Positions 36,501 through 48,864 are shown, counted from the stretch's first letter. The stretch: 64,000 nucleotides of DNA from Monocercomonoides exilis (GCA_001643675.2 LSRY02000014.1:1474001-1538000), one strand, 5' to 3'. Made by a program: numbers and translations. Notes: generated by a model from the sequence alone, not told the origin.

Positions 36501-38239
36501 AGCCAGAAATCATAATCTGTTTGACTGCCATTAAACCAAACTCTTTGGCATTCTGTGGTTGTGAAGGATAATTCAAATGGAAAGTCAATCAAATTTGGAT
36601 AAACAACGTAAACATCATGTCCATTTCCATTTCCTGCAGTGTTTCCATCAAAAACGCAATATTTCATAAAAATAAAATGTTCACCAATTTGCATGCTTTT
36701 GTACTGATATAATTGAAATGCCCCACCATCATTTCCAGCTGTATTCCCCTGAAATGCAGATTCTTTCAACAGAAACGAAGTGTCAATTTCGTATTCCACT
36801 AATAAGGCTCCTGCGGAAGATCCTGCTTTGTTCTTAAAAAATGTGCATTTATCAACTAAAAATGGATCAACTTTCATTCCATCTCTACCAAAAATCATCA
36901 CTAACCTCATAGCACCTGCATAATGGTCGCTAGAGTTGCAATTATCAAAAAGGCATCCAGAGATCAATATAAAACCCTCTGAAAAATTATGACATTGAAG
37001 AGCACCAACTCCGTTTGAAGTTGAATAGCAACAAGAAAAATTAGAATCTTGGACAGTCAATCCGCAAGCAGCTTCTGCATATACAGCACCAATATGAGGA
37101 GCTGTGCAACTTCACGTATACATGTTGATAGTTGTTTATAAACAAACAAAATGAAGAAATATCATCAAATGAATAAAAAGAAATGGAAAAAATTAAAGAA
37201 TGAAATTATAAATCTTTATCATTTGTTAAATTATATAAAAAGCATACGAAATAAACTCACATCTTCTTACAGTTAATTTAACTTTCAAATGTGACACATA
37301 AATTCCTCCACCATAATCGAAAGAAATGCATCCATCAAATGTGTCATCTTCAAATGTTTCTGATTGGGTCAGAACTTGGTGCCCAGATTCTCCTGAATAG
37401 TATGCATTAGCATTTGCATTGCTTTTGCATCGTTGATATGTGTTGTTGGATGAGCACAATGTTGTGCCTTCAGTGTTTATTGATCGAATAACACCTCCAT
37501 AAAACACATCGCAAACTTCGCAGAACGAGCATCCTGAAATCGAATTCAAACTCTCTGAAATAGAAGAAGGAATTCTGATTGTTTGTGCTGAAGCGATCGA
37601 AATGTTGCAAAATGAAGATCTTGCCAAATCCACGTTTTCTTTTCCTGATGAAGAAAGAAATGGAGAAGATAGCAGTTGCAGAGACGAAAAAGCAGAATTC
37701 GATATACTCACTCTGTTTGATGTTTCGTATGTTAAAAACGCTTCAACCGAATGGGAAGCTATCAATGAAGGAATGCATTGTTCAGTGGAAGATGTTGTGA
37801 GTGAAATGTTCTCACAACACAAGCAACCACCAGTTTGCGCGAATGGAGGAATGCATCTTTTTGCTGAATGTTTCATCGAGCAATAGCTCAAAGACACAGA
37901 AGATTCGTTGATGAAAAACACTGAATTTTTCTCTCTTACACAAATCTCAACATTCCATGCTGAAAAAGTGGAATTCATAATGTGCATGCTCACATCAATT
38001 CGAGTTGAACTCCCGCAGCATTGACTCTCTCTCCCATCATTTTTCTCCACATCTCCTGGTGGATTGTCGTTATTGTGCAGCATCTGCAAAGAATTTGGGG
38101 GAATAAAAAGAAGCAAATTTGATGTTTCCCTTGCTTCCTCACTCTCCTTTGGTCTGAAATTATCCATCAAACCTCCACATGTCGCCATTTTGGTAATAAA
38201 AGGCAGAAGCACAGCAAACAGATAATTTGATGCTTTCAT
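25786..38239 (-). CDS. Giant beta-helix surface protein with TM and pseudokinase tail, one frameshift, two exons
   Basis: Start is ATG at 38239; the upstream TTG at 38260 is not a start. Exon 1 (38239-37261) encodes a signal peptide (LFAVLLPFITKMATCGG) and the first beta-helix turns. Exon 2 (37101-25786) carries the rest. Near 29120-29135 the frame changes: the upstream frame ends in TGA after CSFVDEKKR and the downstream frame resumes with KRNDDGAS, exactly where the third family copy has KRSDNGAS. One extra base explains it. Repaired length would be about 4,100 residues. Eight module heads lie near 36480, 35410, 34230, 33010, 31820, 30750, 29810 and 28660. The TM and pseudokinase tail are identical to those of the convergent neighbour until a G-run difference gives a shorter C-terminus. 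It is either a new pseudogene, a sequencing error or, less likely, a programmed shift. Confidence 0.85.
37102..37260 (-). other. Intron of the second giant gene (159 bp)
   Basis: The donor reads GTGAGT after AGAAGAT and the acceptor is CACAG before CTCCTCAT. Phase 1 at both ends restores the frame across an in-frame stop, and the joined protein continues as a normal beta-helix turn (PHIGAVYAEAACGLTV). An alternative donor GTAAGA a few bases upstream would be phase 0 and would not match the acceptor frame. Confidence 0.65.
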
Positions 38240-41024
38240 TTCCAAGAAAGCTCTCTTCAAAATCTTGAATAATTCTGATCATGCCCATAACTGCAATTGC
38301 GATGTTTTTTCTCCCTTTCTTGCTTCAACATCAGATTTTGTTGCTTCTCTCTTCAAAAAAGGCAAAAAGGATAAAATGTTGTCTTTATGAAGAAAAAATA
38401 TTTGAAGAATTCAATTATAAAAAAAAATTGAGTGAATATATAATAGATAAAAAGAAAAGAAAAGAAAAATATTTCCATTGCAAACCATTTTAATCCACAT
38501 GAAATGTATTTTGAAAGGATGAGAAATGATCCCAAATCGAAATGATATTGAATAGATTTTGCAAACAAATGCTGGAAAAAACATGGAGGAATTGAATTCC
38601 ATCATAAGAAGCAAACTCTTCAGAAAAAGGAGAGATCATGAGCGTTGAATCGAATAAACAGGGGAAATGTGAGTTGAAAATGAAGATGCGCTTCGATTTT
38701 GCAAAAGATACCCAAAGCTGTAAAAAGGCATTGTTGATCGTTCGAAGAAGATGATGGGTGAGAAAATTGTGCCTCTTCCACTCCAATCTGAAAAAATGAT
38801 CTTCTGAAATCACTTTCCTTCAAAATTCCTTTCCATTTATTTTTCAACTTTCAACAGACATTTTCTTGTTTGACTCAGTATTTTTCTTCTTCTTTTCTTT
38901 TTCTGTTTCACTGTTTCCTTTTTCCTTTTTCCTTTCTTCATCAAAAAATAGTTCTTTTGCTACACAAGCATTCTCATCATCATTTGGTTGCAATGTCTTC
39001 GAACTTCAACATTTTTGACTCAATGCCTGCATGTTCTGCTCCTTCCTTCTCTTCCTCTTTCGAAATAAACAGCATCCACTCATTCCAAAAAAAATATTTT
39101 TTTTTTAAATCTCTTTATCTTGATAAAGTGGTGCATTCTCCTTGAATCTTTTTGATGGAGGTGTTCAGAGCATTTTTCTTGCTGAATCTTCCACATCTTA
39201 ACTGCTGGGAAGCTGCTGAAAATCGATGTTCAAACTGAAGGCTAAAGAAATGAAAATGTGAGAGGAAACTCACCAAAAGCAGAAAAAGCAGTCCAAGAAA
39301 TTGAATCTCTTCAATGCATCAGCACGAGCCAATAAGAATGCACAACGACAACATCAAATGCTATTGTCATTTATTCTATTTCTTGGGAAGATAAAATATT
39401 CCATCATGAAAAAGAGAAGGCAATAATGAATAAAATGCGGGGAAACAGAATACTGAATAAATATTTGAATAATAACTCAAAATGAAGTTCAATACAAACC
39501 TCACAAGCACCACAAGCAAACAGTTTCTTGCAAATGATATTCTTTATTCAGTGTTCTAAATGCTTTCACCAATGTTGCAATTGAACGGAAATTCAACTTT
39601 GCTGTTGCCTTTAGCTTGGCCAACCCTTTCTTATTTTTCTGATATTCTTTTTTATTGTTTCATTCCGTTTTAAGTCCATTTCTTTCATCAATTTCTTTGA
39701 TCTTCTTGGAGTCCAATCTGCCTTTATGCTTTTTTCCTCATTCGTCAAACAGCTCCCTTTGTTAAATGTTCTTTTAATCAGATCAAAGATTTCTTTGCTT
39801 TGCTTTTCCTTTCGCTTTTCCATTCAAATCATTAACCAATTTCTAAGTTTCTCCACTGGACTTGTTTTATTCTCTTTTGCATCATTCACAATTCTTTTGG
39901 AGACATTCCATTCAATTCCCTTTTTCTGTCCAACTTTGCAGCAAGCCTTCTTCGCGAATGACTTTGAGGCGAAATTTGACTTTTCTTCTGGAAAAGAATT
40001 TATGGAAAATGAATTAGAAGAAAACCATTTGCATTCACCAAAACAGAAAATAAGAAATTGAAAAATAGCAATTAGCAACAAACTTTGATTTCTCAGCCAC
40101 CAAAGGAAAATGGTAATTAGAGAAAAAAAATGGTTGTTGTCTGATGAAAATCAATGCTTCAAGTGATATGTTCAAAGAAGATGGAACGAATCAATAAAAC
40201 TGAAGTCCTGTGATGAAATAGATTAAAAAGAATGCTGGTGTAAAGGTAATCCCAAGTGTGCATCTGGATGCATAAGTGCAGAAAACTGATGAAATTCAAG
40301 ATTCTGAGTTTTGAAGCTTTGATGGATGAGGCTTTCAGAGGAATTCAAAAGAATAATGAGCATTTCGTGAAGTCCACTGCTCTTTTGTTGAAAAAACAAA
40401 TGAGCTTTCAAATGGAACGATATTGGCGATTACGCATCCTTCAATTGAATCACAGACATTTTCCATTTTCCTCATTTAAGTTTGCACTTTTCTTTCTTTT
40501 GAACGCATAACCCGAAGCAAATGTACTATTTTCCTTTTCCTGAGTGTGAGAGATGTTTGATTTTTTGTGTGTATTACCGCGCTGAATGATCAACTTGTTG
40601 CTGACATCAAAATCCTTTTCAGCAAAAAAATGCAAATTTTGAGTTTTAAGACTCTGTCAGATTTGAAAATGTGTTTTCAATGACTTGTGGTCAATTGCAT
40701 CCCAGTTTTGAATTTGCCAATAAAGATGATAACGAAAAAAACGGAATAATTTATAAAATTGGTAAAAGATATCTTTCTACTCGACATTGTTCACCGAAAC
40801 AAAGTCCATTTATGCAAATTGGGATGGCGACTCCATTTTCATGTATAGCAGATTCACTTCCGCTTTAATGGCAAAGATTTTGGTAATTAATTCTGAATGA
40901 ATTCTTTCATTTTATTATGGGTGGATAACTTTTAAACATTTTTACGATATTTAAAAAAAAAATTATTCCTATTTGTTATTTGTGTTTCTGAAATAAAAAC
41001 AAATTCAAATAAAAATTAAAAAAG
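38240..41024. other. Intergenic region, one weak gene remnant
   Basis: A/T-rich DNA between the second giant gene and RPS18. Most open frames are low-complexity. A weak remnant at 39611-40081 on the minus strand is listed separately. On the plus strand 40256-40510 and 40671-40868 are open for 84 and 65 codons with mixed composition, but show no family motif. Confidence 0.45.
39611..40081 (-). pseudogene. Possible broken ORF, basic protein, unknown
   Basis: Two consecutive open stretches share one frame and are separated only by a TGA at 39824-39826. Together they give about 156 residues, Lys-rich, with KKGIEWNVSKRIVNDAKEN before the stop and SKKLMKEMDLKRNETIKKN after it. The composition looks like a DNA-binding or transposon-derived protein, but no motif decides this. 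Weak call. Confidence 0.25.
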
Positions 41025-41752
41025 TTATGCAGTCTTCTTCTTTGAGACACCGATTGTGTGTCCATGACGGCCTGTTGTCTTCGTGTGCTGTCCACGTACG
41101 CGGATTCCTCTCATGTGACGCAGACCACGATGAGCTCTGTTAAAATGAATATAAGTCAAATTGCATATAATCAAAGCAAAAATGATTTGTAAGAAAATCG
41201 AAGCAAACCTGATTTTCTTGAGACGTTCAATTGCATCACGAATATGAATATCAACTTGTTGTGAAGTGGCGTGTGATGAAGTTCCGTCCTTTATATCTCT
41301 TCGATGGTTCAGGAAGTATTCAGGTATTTTGTGATCGAGTGGATTCTCTATAACCTTAATGAGACGATCGATTTCACTTTGAGTCAGTTGACCTGCTCTG
41401 AAAAATCAACGTTTTAAGAAATGAATGGTTTTTAAAATAGGATATTAACAAAATTTGAAAAAAAAAATAAAAAAACTTAAAATTGAAAACAAAACCTTTT
41501 GGTTGTGTCAACATTTGCGCGTTTGCACACAAGGGTGGAAAAACGACGGCCAATGCCTTTAATTGCGGTTAGTGCATAAACAACATTCTCTGTTCCGTTG
41601 ATGTTGGTATTAAACACACGAAGAATGTGCTGGAAGTTCTCTGGGGCAACAAGTGTCTACATCACATATTTAGTTCGCAAAAAAGAATAGATTATTTGCA
41701 AATAAGAGGCTTTTTGATTTGAGTTGTTTTGTTACCAAAAAAAGCAAACCAT
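41025..41752 (-). CDS. RPS18: 40S ribosomal protein S18 (uS13), four exons
   Basis: Exons are 41752-41750 (ATG only), 41656-41496, 41397-41209 and 41136-41025, totalling 465 nt and 154 residues; the family is about 152. Introns of 93, 98 and 72 bp have donors GTTTGC, GTTTTG and GTTTGC and acceptors TAG, CAG and CAG. The protein begins [15 protein letters not shown] and ends with [19 protein letters not shown], then GVSKKKTA and TAA, all diagnostic of uS13. It sits in the head of the small subunit, contacting the tRNA/large-subunit bridge region. Placing the initiator ATG as a stand-alone exon is inferred: the second exon has no ATG before the conserved N-terminus, and the upstream ATG is followed directly by the same donor sequence. 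Confidence 0.93.
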
Positions 41753-42409
41753 GGTTTGTTTATTGATCGATAAATGTCTTTGAGGGATTATTTTTTAGTG
41801 ATCCCTTTTTTTCTAAAATTCTTAAATTCACAAATTTATGTGAAAAAAGTTATTATTTTGTTTTAAAAAAAGAAGATAAACTTAAAATAAAAACAATTAT
41901 TTTGGATGCTCTGCTACTCATGGAATGCTTTGTCAAAACTGGAAACAGTAAAAAAATAATTCTTAAAACTAGAAATTTCAGACATCAAGAAGATTGAAAA
42001 AAATATAAAAATAACTCAAATGCTGCTTTATATTGCTAAAAACGTAAGAATCAAAAGAAAGAATAATTTGCCTCAACTAATTGTGGAAGATCGTAAGAGA
42101 TGTGTTTTATCAATGAATTGGTGAGTTGATAAATTAATTGTCTTTTATTGTTTTTCTTTTTGTTTTTCTTTTGTTTTGTTTCCGCACAAAATCGAAATGA
42201 AATTTATGATGGGGGATTTGCAACAGAATTCGGTAATGGGACATAATTTCCTGATGATTTGAAAATAATTATTGAATCAAAGAAAGAAAGAGATAGAGAT
42301 AGAGAAAGAGAGAGAAAGAGAGAGAAAGAGAGAGAAAGAGAGAGAAAGAGAGAGAAAGAGAGAGAAAGAGAAAGAAAGAAAGAAGCCAAAAAGAAAAAGA
42401 AAAAAAAAA
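41753..42409. other. Upstream region of RPS18 with purine microsatellite
   Basis: A/T-rich DNA holding the RPS18 5' flank and 3' flank of the acid phosphatase gene. Between 42283 and 42390 lies a purine tandem repeat, annotated separately. Frames reading through it give Arg/Glu/Lys strings and are not genes. Confidence 0.5.
42285..42390. repeat. Purine microsatellite, GAGAGAAA-type
   Basis: About 100 bases of AGAGAGAAAG units repeated in tandem with an 8-to-10-base period, ending in GAAAGAAAGAAAG. It lies just downstream of the acid phosphatase stop codon. Confidence 0.9.
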
Positions 42410-43425
42410 TTAATTATCACCCAACAAAAAACCCTCGCTCCAAAACAGCACACTATTTGATTTCACTCTCTTTCTCCACACAAAACAGACGTAGACAGAC
42501 AAGATGATGCAAGCCACACAGCACACTCCAAGCACAGCAATGAATGTGTACATGATCGACGGCTGTGGATTCGGAAACTTGACATAACTCGTCGGAACTG
42601 GAGGGTTCTTCATGCCACACACAACGGCTCTGTTCAGCTCGTATTCTGAGTCGTATTTCGTGTCTGACAGCGGAGAAACAGGCGTTTCGCTGTGTGAAAA
42701 CGACTTCACATTCACTTCTGTGCTGCCTGCCTCGTTCGACACAAACATTCCTCGCCATTTGTCTTGGAACGTTTTCAATGAGCAGTTCACTTCTGAACAA
42801 CCCGTCGGCACAAATTCTTTCCACAGCTCTTCGTTCCTCGCTTTCTCCTCGCTCGTCTGATAGTAAAATTTGACTGTTGCTTGCGCTTTCTTCTCTTCTG
42901 CTGTGCCTGAGTCAGGTGCATGCAGCTCAATGATGACAGCCGAGGCATAGTAAGGATAAGGTGACGGGAGCGTCAGACGCGCCGGCTCGTCGTTTGAGGC
43001 AGAGGAAAGCGAAAGACGCGCCTTCACAGCAGAATCCGTGGGGAAAGGGTCGCCAGGGTACAAAGCAGCTAAGAGAGAAGACAAAGTTGTGTCGTGTGCG
43101 GAGTAGAGACGGAACTTCTTCGCTTTCGAAGAGCCAGCGCTGTCCAGTGAGCTTAGATCGTTGTTCATGTTTTTGGAGAAGAGTTCGTAGAACAACATTC
43201 CATTGGCTGCTTTAAACCATTTTGAATCGTCAACGTTAAAATAATGCTTTCGAACTGGGGCATAAAATTATAAAAAAAACAGGAGCAAGAAACAATTAAT
43301 ACATCTTTTTTATTAAAAAAAAACACGTCAATAAAAATCTAATCACACTTTCTTTCATTCCTTTAACCAATTTCAATCCAAGTTCCAATTCTTCATTGGT
43401 TAATCGCCTATGAACATAACGTTAA

Positions 43426-43482
<57 letters not shown>

Positions 43483-44317
43483 CAATATGTTCAGAAATAA
43501 AAATAAAATAAGCTTTTAACAAAAAGCAAAAGCAGACTTATATATCCCTTGGATAATCATTGCGTCGAGAACATTTTCCATTGTGGAAATATCACAAGTC
43601 ACATTCATCTTCTTAGAAAGTGAATCAAAAGTTGGTTGAAGGACATTTTTTAATGTTGCAGCGCTTGATGAGTCAAGATATTTCTGGAATGAATTTTTGC
43701 ATATCGGACTTTTCGATTATTCAAAAAACAGGAAGATAAAAATTCAAGAACATTTCTGCTAAGTTATCAAAGAACATACCAAACATGAAATCCGAGGAGA
43801 AGAAGTTCTTCCTCTTTTGCCTCAACCTCTATCGGTATTGCACGAACACTGCTCTCAGTTTCCTCCATTGGATAGAGGCCAGCAAGAAGAGACCATGCGG
43901 AAAGCAAGCATCGATTGTAATCAGATGAACGTCCGTAAAATTCTGATGGCTTGTATTGAGAAGAAAGAGAAAGAAGGTTCCCTTCCACGTAGTGCTTTCT
44001 TAGTGCTTCTCCCAAAGCTTTTTGTTGTTTCAGGCCTCTTGGTGTTATCTCTCCAGGTAAACCAGGATTTTCATATCCCTAAAAAATATGTTTTAAGAAA
44101 AAATTGCGTCAACAATTTGTCAACGTATTAAAAGAAATGCACATGCATTAACTAAAATGTTAGGACCACGATCACCTGTGTAGTAATAATTGAAAATATT
44201 TTTGTTTAAAAAAGTAACATTCTCAAACATTCACAAACCGTGTCTTGTTAAAACTGTCACAGAGAGTAGTTCAGAAAGAATGCAATGGAAGAAAAATAAA
44301 AATAAGAGTGATTTCAT
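42410..44317 (-). CDS. Membrane histidine acid phosphatase (branch 2), six exons
   Basis: Exons 44317-44239, 44175-44153, 44078-43785, 43683-43538, 43407-43349 and 43254-42410 sum to 1,446 nt, a clean 481 codons with matching phases. Residues 1-20 are a signal peptide. The catalytic RHGDRGP motif (residues 25-31) spans the first splice junction; the nucleophile is His26. SAHDTTL (His254, Asp255) supplies the proton donor. Family landmarks GLPGEITPRG and YGRSSDYNRCLLSAWSLLAG are in exon 3. A transmembrane helix is near 433-460, followed by a short basic cytoplasmic tail. Such enzymes hydrolyse phosphomonoesters in the lysosome, vacuole or outside the cell. Donors are GTTTGT, GTTAAT, GTTTGG, GTCTGC and GTGTGA. 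The 23-nt second exon boundary is the least certain. Confidence 0.88.
43428..43482. repeat. 55-T homopolymer inside an acid phosphatase intron
   Basis: An uninterrupted run of 55 T on the plus strand (A on the transcript) lies in the 130-bp intron 43408-43537. It is the longest mononucleotide run in the window. Confidence 0.95.
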
Positions 44318-44596
44318 TGTCCTTAAGCTGAAATCACAATAAATATAACAATATTGATCTTAGCCCAATCTTAATAGAATCTTCAAATTTTTAATGTTTG
44401 TGCAAATTAATTTTATCTCAGAAACTTAAGTGTATCATCTCAAATAGAGGAAAAATCAGAAAACTGATGCAACTTTTTGTATTTTTTCGAATGAATGAAA
44501 CAAAAGAATAAATAAATTCTCTGAACAATATTCTTTCGAAAAACCTACACCAACAATTTTTTTTTTTACCAAAGTGTATTTTATTCTCTTAAAAAT
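44318..44596. other. Short intergenic region before the hAT element
   Basis: A/T-rich, under 300 bases; holds the 5' flank of the acid phosphatase gene. Its last eight bases, TTAAAAAT (44589-44596), are the left copy of the hAT target-site duplication. Confidence 0.8.
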
Positions 44597-44613
44597 TAAG
44601 CCTTTGTGACTTA
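44597..44613 (+). repeat. Left terminal inverted repeat of the hAT element
   Basis: TAAGCCTTTGTGACTTA, identical over 17 bases to the reverse complement of 49260-49276. Directly preceded by the TTAAAAAT target copy. Confidence 0.93.
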
Positions 44614-45166
44614 GAATGAAATTTTGTTTCAAGTCAGTCAGTGACTTATAGATAATTGAACAAAATATTATGATCATTCCGGTACCATAACATAGAGAGA
44701 AAAAATATAAAGAAAATTTCTCTGCGCTTATATGATGATATTAATTCAAAATTGGCATTATATCATATTCAATTATTACTTTTTTGTATTTTTGACTTCT
44801 AAGAACAGTTGATTTCTAGCCATTTTGTACAAACTGACAATTTGTTTTTTTTTCATTGTTTTCATTTCATCCGTTTGATAATTCATTCTGATTTTTTAAA
44901 TGCTTTCTTTCTTTTTAACAAACTTCTTTGTTGTGTAACATTAGAAAAAACTGCTAATCTTGGAATACTTTTTTTTATGATATTTAAGATTGAGAAAAAA
45001 ATTTAACATTTCATTGCTCATATTTATTGAACAACATTCAAAATGAACAACATATGGAATAATAAAAAAGTTTTTAATTTTCAAATTAAATGTTTCATCC
45101 ATTTTTCCCAGAAATGCACTTTCATAAACAATTCAAAATAGCACTTCCATCTTTTTCGATGTATTC

Positions 45167-45565
45167 CAGCTGTCTGTTTGCAGTCTTCCATTGCTTGCTT
45201 TGGTGCTGGATGTGAGTCAGCGTAAATACTTCTTCAAAATGTACTTGAGCCAACCGGATGAACACAATGTGGCTGATTGGAAGGTGCTTTACATGTTGTT
45301 TGATTCCAGAGCGATTTGATAAGACAGCGAGTTGGCGCTGGATGAAGCGGTGAGCTAGAAATTTTCGGAGGTATCGTATGTGGAGTTGTACAGGGGAATT
45401 GAGGTTGGACTAAAGTTGAGAGTGGATGCTGTGAAATCGCAAGTTGAGAAGAAAAAAAGTGTCGGATGCAATGTTCTGGATAGTACAACTGCTAATGTGG
45501 CAATAAGGGCTGCATATGAATTGGAATTAAGTGGAAGATGCGATATGAATTGCGCTGCCACTTGA
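45167..45565 (+). pseudogene. Decayed coding fragment inside the hAT element, unknown family
   Basis: One frame stays protein-like for about 130 codons while interrupted by TGA, TAA and TAG. Pieces include KYFFKMYLSQPDEHNVADWK, a double stop, DSELALDEAVS, a stop, and VELYRGIEVGLKLRVDAVKS, ending in TGA at 45563. Base composition is richer in G/C than the rest of the element. It may be a host gene fragment captured by the transposon or a vestige of a second element gene. A related-looking charged frame (DRLTDEEGEKANALSSFIK) follows in another frame at about 45590-45660. Confidence 0.5.
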
Positions 45566-45658
45566 GGATAACGCGTGTGTGCAATTTTGTTTTGCGACAG
45601 ATTAACAGATGAAGAGGGAGAAAAGGCCAATGCCTTGTCAAGCTTCATCAAGATCTTC

Positions 45659-45790
45659 TTTTCTTCTTCTTCTTCTTCATCTTTTGCTTCTCCAAATATT
45701 TTCAATCATTATCCAAATAATCTTTTTTCCTCTTCCTCTTCCTCCTCTTCTTCCTCTTCTTCCTCTTCTTCCTCTTCTTCCTCTTCTTTT
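45659..45790. repeat. Pyrimidine TTC/TCC microsatellite
   Basis: Two blocks of TTC and CCTCTT repeats separated by a short unique stretch. Read in frame they give polyserine, which is a composition effect. Lies inside the hAT element between the decayed fragment and the transposase 3' end. Confidence 0.85.
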
Positions 45791-46008
45791 GCATTTTCCT
45801 CTTCAGAAATAATGATTGAAGTGGATTGTTCAACGAAGATAGTTTTATTGTCATTTCTTTTTATTGTGTTCATTTCATAATTGTTCATATGAAAGAGATA
45901 ATGCATTTTTATCCCTTGTTTATTGAGATATATTTGAAGGTTTCAAAAAATGAAATGTGTCAAAAAAAACTTAGCTGAACAAAATTGCAAAAAATGAATA
46001 AAGAAAAA

Positions 46009-48864
46009 CTATATTAAAAGCAATGCATTGAGATTGTTGAATGAAAGAGAGTGTCTGTTGTCTCCAGTGATTCTTTTCATCCTCGAGAAAATTCGTTCAC
46101 AGCTTGCTTCGCTGCATGGTGATGAAACAATAGAAAAACAAATATTCGAATATATGGTGTGATCGAAACTTTTCTTAGATAAGTTAATGTAATAGATTTG
46201 AGCATTATCTTCAATAACAGAACTTGGCGATGCACTCAGCTCACTTTGGTATATCTTCATACATAATTCTTTCAGCCTATGATCTTCTTGAAATAAAACT
46301 GAATTTATTAATATTTCAGACCTTCGCTCCATCCGATTGTTCCAATCTGACGTGATACAAGAAGATATATTGATGCACATTTCGTCTTCTTTGTCAGTCG
46401 AATGTGGAGAGATGATATCAAAAACTTTGCTTTCAAAAAGCAATTCAACTTCATCCTCTTCCGATTCAATTTCAACACCTAAAGATTCATTCGTATCTGA
46501 AAATGAATCAGATGATCTTGATGATGATGTAAAAAAAGATGATGAACAAGACGAAGATGATGGTGGAGACGAAGACGATGAAGATGATGAAGATGAAGAT
46601 GGAGATCTTGTCACTGAATCAAAAATATTAGCTGTTTGAAAATCAGGATCTTTCATATCTTTTTCTGCCATTAAAATTCCAAGAGGATCTTCTTCTAAAT
46701 CATCCGAATCGTTTTCATATTCCTCTTTTGTCTTTAATTCTTCTGGCTGTGGTGCTTCACCTTTTTCGACAGTATCTGCAATTCGAAGGAGTTTGATGAT
46801 TTCTGCACAGACGTCATCAAGTTTCTTTTCTTCATGCATATCATCAAAGCAATTGAAATACTGAGACATTGTGAAAAAGCTGACCTGTTCATCTCTAACA
46901 GATGAATGAAATCTTTCCAAAGCAAGATTGAAACTATCATTTGATAAATAGAAATTATGTGTCATAGAAAATGGAGAGAAAGTATTAATTGGAAAAGGAG
47001 AAGAAATATCACTAAGTTGATTTTTATCCAAACTGGAAGAAGAACAATTGGATAAATTTGATTGCAATGAAGATGAAAAAGATGAATTTGTCGAGTTAAA
47101 AAAATCTGAGTGTGATGAAATATCCCTTGGTTGTGAAAACGAGGAAGATCTAATTCGAACGAATCTATTGTCTTCATTAATTTGACCTTGTTTATCAATA
47201 GTTTTTACCGAATTTGAATGCTCACTGATTGAATTGAGAAGATGTGCTGTTCCTCCTTTTGAATCCAACTTTTCTATCACGTGTTTTGCTTCAATAAATG
47301 AATTTGTAAATTCATTTCTAATGAACTTTTGCATTCCACCTGGTGTTAAAACGTGTGCCAGTGATATCATTTCACCTGTTTTTCCAAATAAAAAATGGTT
47401 ATGCATCAGAACAAGAATATTAGTAATTGCATTTTGCCAATTTGAAGATCTGAATCTTTGGAAGCATTTAATTCCATATAATATTCCAATTGTTTGAAGG
47501 ATCATGGGGAAAATTTCACCAAGTTTTGTGTGATCGTTTTCCAAAAAAAGTTGCAGCCTATGAATAGGAAATAACAGTAATTCCATCAATACTGAATTTA
47601 ACACTTTATCTGTAGAAATCAAAGAATGTTTTAAAATATCCTCGCTGTTTTTCCTTATAAATGAGCAAATTGGGTACAAACAAAGCCATCTCGTTTGAAC
47701 AAATGAAGGACATTTTTGCTTTAGTAACTTCCTGATTGCCGAAGAATGGGCAAATTTTGCAAAAAATGTCAGATCATTCAATATTTGTCTAAGAAAATCA
47801 ATTTTTGTGAAAGCTTTTGTAATAACTAAATTTAAAAGATGGTTAGAACAATAAATAAAAAATGGAGCAACTTTAATTTTTGATAGCAAAGATTCTTCAT
47901 ATTCTTCAAGTGATGTAGTGAAGTTTTCCAGAGCTTTTTTCTGAGGTTTTAAACCATCTGAACAGAAACACCTAACACTTGCATGTAATGACTCCAATTC
48001 TTTTATTATGATCCAGGCTAATTTTCTATAATGACTAGCATTGAAACAAGGAGGATAAACTTTCCAAAAAAAAGTTGTAGTTTCTAGTGACAGAGGAGCA
48101 ATTGTAACAACTGTGCATTTTTGTCCTCCAACTATTCCACCATCCATCATGACACAAATGCATTTTCCGTATAATTCTTTCGCCCTCTTTTCTTTTGCGA
48201 TTTCACTTTGAGAAATAATTAAGCTGCTTAATTTTCTACTTGTTAAATATGGGAATATTTTTGTTGGATGTTTGTCTGGATTTTCTTGAGAAATTTTAAT
48301 TAAGGCAGTAATGAAATTGTTAAATTCTTTCGACGATGCAGAAGCTATGGAAATGTTGCAATGACTAACAATTTGCGCAAACAGAAATTCCAAATTACTG
48401 CTTGTGTAGTTTACTGAATTGTCAAATTTTTTGGTTGGATCATCACGATTATTAATAACAGAAGAAAATTGCTTGAAACTTGTGATATTTTGTGTTAATA
48501 AAATTGAGCAATGATGATTTTTGATTCCAGCATAATTCTTCCTTCCACTGACACCGCAAACTGCATCTCCTCTTGCATTTGGACAAAGGAATTGTTTGTG
48601 ATATTCCCTAACTGGCGATCCGCATTCGTTTGATGGGATGTAAGATATCCATAATTTTTCGTTAACAACTTCCAACGTGACTTTTGTTAAAAACTCTTTT
48701 GCTTTAATAGGATGTTTGTAGACTTTGAATAATTTTTATTGCGAATCAAAATAAAAGATATTTACAAGCAAACCTGCTCCTTTTTCATTTCGTTCCACCA
48801 GAGCGAGATTCAAAAAGTTGCATCCGTATTTTTTTAATTCATCGAGTTTTCTCAAATAACTCAT
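46009..48864 (-). CDS. hAT transposase, two exons, 927 aa
   Basis: Exon 1 (48864-48774) starts with ATG and encodes MSYLRKLDELKKYGCNFLNL and onward. The 72-bp intron (48773-48702) has the donor GTTTGC and acceptor AAAG, phase 1. Exon 2 (48701-46009) ends in TAG. An N-terminal Cys/His cluster (about 70-95, with NHHC) may be a BED-like zinc finger. Catalytic-core candidates are MMDGG (Asp about 217) and FCSDG (Asp about 279); VQTRWLCLYP follows. A long Ser/acidic insertion lies at about 530-830. The C-terminus, SSPCSEASCERIFSRMKR, is the hallmark hAT dimerisation region. The reading frame is intact and lies in an element with intact ends, so activity is plausible. The third catalytic residue was not located with confidence. 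Confidence 0.88.

Noticed and set aside
42204-42507. Arg/Glu/Lys or Ser/Leu repeat proteins around 42300
   Set aside because: Translations of the purine microsatellite in various frames.
45575-45880. Polyserine protein downstream of the decayed hAT fragment
   Set aside because: Mostly microsatellite translation; only the first about 25 codons look protein-like and they lack a supported start.
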